Source: Embiotoca jacksoni
Lineage: Eukaryota; Chordata; Actinopteri; Embiotocidae
Reading direction: 5' to 3'
Assembly: GCA_022577435.1 (NCBI GenBank)
Contig: JAKOON010000013.1
Coordinates: forward strand, 4,995,001 to 5,059,000
DNA: 64,000 nucleotides
Positions 63,994 to 64,000 of this stretch are shown in pieces. Both the position numbers and the translations under genes were made by a program. Position 1 is the first letter of the stretch. Each line of letters starts with the position of its first letter. The notes beneath the pieces are model-generated. The model was not told the origin of the DNA. It did no database searches and saw only the letters and a list, made by a program, of their open reading frames with translations.

Positions 63994-64000
63994 TTCCTTC
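63898..64000. repeat. (CTTT)n microsatellite running off the window
   Basis: About 23 CTTT units, turning to CTTC/TTCC units in the last 12 bases. The repeat is cut by the window edge. Confidence 0.96.

Overview
This window is teleost fish DNA, most likely from a percomorph. It has two developmental homeobox genes with vertebrate-type split exons, very large noncoding flanks, dozens of long (CA/GT)n microsatellites, and degraded fish-type transposon remnants. The genes are six2 (plus strand, exons 8083-8642 and 10153-10465, 290 residues) and six3 (minus strand, exons 34437-35128 and 32386-32578, 294 residues). Their convergent order matches the SIX3-SIX2 pair kept across vertebrates. By remembered similarity they look like the 'a' teleost duplicates (six2a/six3a). 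I recognise no other coding exon in the 64 kb.

Layout. 1-7560: noncoding flank upstream of six2. 7560-8082: compact six2 promoter and leader, with a SIX-type motif between two inverted TCF-like sites, an RFX-like X-box, a CCAAT box, a TATA-like element and several short upstream ORFs. 8083-about 11450: six2 with a 1510-bp intron that holds a long GT repeat, then the 3' UTR. About 11450-31950: a 20-kb intergenic spacer where the vertebrate SIX2/SIX3 regulatory-domain border is expected. It holds CTCF-like motifs (22516, 25409), enhancer-like stretches (13.1, 23.5 and 28.7-29.3 kb), a 29-base G run and G-rich repeats. About 31950-35128: six3 with an 1858-bp intron. 35128-35700: six3 promoter with three CCAAT boxes, an X-box-like site and a 17-bp palindrome. 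35.7-64 kb: a gene desert that I infer to be six3 regulatory landscape, with a long imperfect hairpin (41098-41168), a strong palindromic X-box (44243), SIX-type sites, two MITE-like remnants, LINE tails and many simple repeats.

The two genes encode SIX-family transcription factors, each with a SIX protein-interaction domain followed by a lysine-50 homeodomain. In vertebrates Six2 maintains nephron and craniofacial mesenchyme progenitors, and Six3 patterns the anterior forebrain and eye. They share a locus but are expressed in different tissues. The most informative content here is therefore probably regulatory. All regulatory calls come from reading motifs by eye and are unproven without alignment or functional data.
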